Shown piece after piece: positions 62,423 through 64,000 of a stretch of 64,000 bases of DNA. Position numbers and translations under genes: made by a program. Each line of letters begins with the position of its first letter. Position 1 is the first letter of the stretch. Source of the stretch: Salipiger marinus (GTDB lineage: Bacteria; Pseudomonadota; Alphaproteobacteria; Rhodobacterales; Rhodobacteraceae). The stretch covers positions 114,054 to 178,053 of the forward strand of contig NZ_FNEJ01000012.1 in NCBI RefSeq assembly GCF_900100085.1, given 5' to 3'. The notes under the pieces were generated by a model that did not search any database, was not told the DNA's origin, and was given only the letters and a program-made list of their open reading frames with translations.

Positions 62423-63352
62423 TCAGGTTTTCCGGGTCAGCTCGGGGACCAGCTGGAACAGGTCGCCGACGAGGCCGAAATCGGCGACCTGAAAGATCGG
62501 CGCCTCTTCGTCCTTGTTGATCGCCACGATCACCTTGCTGTCCTTCATGCCCGCAAGGTGCTGGATTGCCCCGGAAATCCCGCAGGCGATATACAGATCC
62601 GGCGCCACGACCTTGCCGGTCTGGCCCACCTGCCAGTCATTCGGCGCAAAGCCCGAATCGACCGCGGCGCGGCTGGCGCCCACGGCGGCGCCCAGCTTGT
62701 CGGCCAGCGCCTCGATGATGCGGAAATCCTCTTCGGAGCCGACGCCGCGCCCGCCCGACACCACGATCTTGGCCGAGGTCAGTTCGGGGCGGTCGGATTC
62801 CGCCACCTTGTCCTCAACCCATTCGGAAAGCGCGGGATTTTCCGCCGCAGCTATGCTGTCTACCGGGGCCGCGCCGCCGCCCGGCGCCGCCTCGAAGGTC
62901 GAGGTCCGGAAGGTGATAACCTTCTTTTCATCCTTCGACCGTACCGTCTGCAGGGCGTTGCCGGCATAGATCGGGCGCTCGAACGTATCCGCATCCACCA
63001 CGGAGGTGACATCGGTCAGGATCATCACGTCCAGCATCGCCGCCACGCGCGGCAGGATGTTCTTGGCATCCGTCGTGGCGGGCGCCACGATATGGGAATA
63101 CTCCCCCGCCAGCGACTGGATCAGCGCCGCCACCGGCTCTGCCAGCCGGTGGCCATAAAGCGCATCTTCGGCCACCAGCACCCGGGCGACGCCGGTGATC
63201 GTGGCCGCCTGTTCGGCAGCGGCCTGCGCCTGCGCGCCCACGGCCAGCACGGTGACCTCGCCCAGCGTCTGCGCGGCGGTCACCGCCTTGGAGGTGGCGT
63301 CCAGCGCCAGCGTGCCCTCGGTGATTTCAGCAAGAAGGAGAACGGCCATCAC
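62423..63352 (-). CDS. etfA: Electron transfer flavoprotein alpha subunit
   Basis: A 309-residue EtfA. The C-terminal FAD domain is unmistakable: [39 protein letters not shown] followed by [39 protein letters not shown]. With EtfB it carries electrons from acyl-CoA and other flavin dehydrogenases to ETF-ubiquinone oxidoreductase. Its start overlaps the etfB stop (ATGA). Confidence 0.96.
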   Translation of the reverse strand: MMAVLLLAEITEGTLALDATSKAVTAAQTLGEVTVLAVGAQAQAAAEQAATITGVARVLVAEDALYGHRLAEPVAALIQSLAGEYSHIVAPATTDAKNILPRVAAMLDVMILTDVTSVVDADTFERPIYAGNALQTVRSKDEKKVITFRTSTFEAAPGGGAAPVDSIAAAENPALSEWVEDKVAESDRPELTSAKIVVSGGRGVGSEEDFRIIEALADKLGAAVGASRAAVDSGFAPNDWQVGQTGKVVAPDLYIACGISGAIQHLAGMKDSKVIVAINKDEEAPIFQVADFGLVGDLFQLVPELTRKT

Positions 63353-64000
63353 AGCACCCCCGCATCTTTGAGTTTCGCCAGCAGCTCATCCACCGACCCG
63401 ACCTTGACGCCCGCAGCCCGGGTGGCGGGCTCGGCGGTGCCGATCACCTCCAGCCGGGGGCTGACATCCACGCCAAAATCCGCAGCGGTCTTTTCGTCCA
63501 GCGGCTTCTTCTTGGCCTTCATGATGTTGGGCAGCGACGCATAGCGCGGCTCGTTCAGCCGCAGGTCGGCGGTGACGATCGCGGGCAGGGTGACCTTCAC
63601 CGTCTGCAGCCCGCCATCCACCTCGCGCGCGACCACGGCGGCGCCGTCCTCCACCGTCAGCTTGTTGGCATAGGTGGCCTGCGCCCAGCCCAGAAGGCCC
63701 GCCAGCATCTGGCCGGTGGCGTTCATGTCGTTGTCGATGGCCTGCTTGCCCATCAGCACCAGACCGGGCGCCTCGTCCCGGACGATGGCGGCAAGGATCT
63801 TGGCCACGGCCAGCGGTTCGATGTCCTGATGCACGTCCTCGGCGGCGGTCACCAGAATGGCACGGTCCGCGCCCATGGCCAGCGCCGTGCGCAGCGTTTC
63901 CTGCGCCTGCTTGACGCCGATGGAGACAACCACGATCTCGGAGGCCTTGCCCGCCTCTTTCAGCCGGATGGCTTCTTCGACGGCGATCTCGTCAAACGGG
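63349..64000 (-). CDS. etfB: Electron transfer flavoprotein beta subunit, truncated by window edge
   Basis: The frame runs off the right end, so the first roughly 35 residues are missing and 216 are seen. The visible start [50 protein letters not shown] is standard EtfB, followed by [26 protein letters not shown]. An internal ATG at 63933 is not the real start. It is upstream of and overlaps etfA. Confidence 0.95.
   Translation of the reverse strand, partial: PFDEIAVEEAIRLKEAGKASEIVVVSIGVKQAQETLRTALAMGADRAILVTAAEDVHQDIEPLAVAKILAAIVRDEAPGLVLMGKQAIDNDMNATGQMLAGLLGWAQATYANKLTVEDGAAVVAREVDGGLQTVKVTLPAIVTADLRLNEPRYASLPNIMKAKKKPLDEKTAADFGVDVSPRLEVIGTAEPATRAAGVKVGSVDELLAKLKDAGVL

Noticed and set aside
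63349..63933. A short etfB starting at the ATG at 63933
   Set aside because: Conserved EtfB sequence continues in frame to the window edge, so the gene is truncated by the window, not short.

Overview
The window is about 64 kb of GC-rich DNA, densely packed with protein genes and with many 4-base ATGA gene overlaps. Gene content points to an alphaproteobacterium of the Rhodobacteraceae (Paracoccus/roseobacter type): four TRAP uptake systems or parts of them, an ectABC-ask ectoine operon, an alphaproteobacterial exbB-exbD-exbD-tonB set, and a plasmid maintenance module of the Rhodobacterales 'DnaA-like' kind. I read the window as part of an extrachromosomal replicon (plasmid or chromid) because of the DnaA-like initiator plus parAB at 28.2-31.7 kb. 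I saw no tRNA, rRNA, CRISPR array, transposase or IS element.

Layout. 0-7 kb: a LuxR-type regulator, then a type I secretion system (ABC transporter and HlyD adaptor) with its probable substrate, a cysteine-containing RTX repeat protein. 7.3-10.1 kb: a TRAP transporter in dctQ-dctM-dctP order. 10.2-25.1 kb: an iron-siderophore island. It holds an enterobactin-type assembly line (entE-like, free-standing aryl carrier protein, entF-like), an IroE/Fes-like esterase, a FepBDC-like ABC importer followed by a cytochrome b561, a TonB/ExbB/ExbD energiser operon with two ExbD proteins, and a YncE-like beta-propeller. Genes for making 2,3-dihydroxybenzoate, an outer-membrane receptor, a phosphopantetheinyl transferase and an exporter are not in the window. 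25.4-28.2 kb: an orphan TRAP binding protein, a DenD-like D-erythronate dehydrogenase and a FadR-type regulator.

28.2-31.7 kb: the replication and partition module, with iteron-like repeats between the divergent dnaA-like and parA genes and two perfect 16-bp palindromes (candidate parS) that contain the stop codons of parB and of the converging ROK gene. 31.7-33.9 kb: a ROK regulator with a divergent aldolase-like gene. 34-38.4 kb: ectABC-ask with a divergent MarR regulator (EctR type). 38.4-42.8 kb: an NMT1-type ABC importer with a double-length permease, joined to a glycosyltransferase. 42.9-46.1 kb: a three-gene membrane-lipid cassette (CDP-alcohol phosphatidyltransferase, sulfatase-fold enzyme, UPF0104-type membrane protein). 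46.2-55.3 kb: cytochrome b561, FucP-type sugar transporter, a complete TRAP system, a PhoD-like phosphatase and a SulP transporter with a universal stress protein.

55.3-62.4 kb: a LacI-controlled catabolic operon (TAXI-TRAP transporter, HpcH/HpaI aldolase, HisD-family dehydrogenase, SDR). Near-identical GTGAAA-N3-TTTCAC operators precede the regulator gene and the transporter gene. Its substrate is not evident and it is one of the more interesting unknowns here. 62.4-64 kb: etfA and a truncated etfB leave the window on the right. Strongest items for follow-up: the enterobactin-like system with a complete serine code, the DnaA-like origin with parS palindromes, the LacI operator pair, and the Asp-to-Asn change in the second ExbD.
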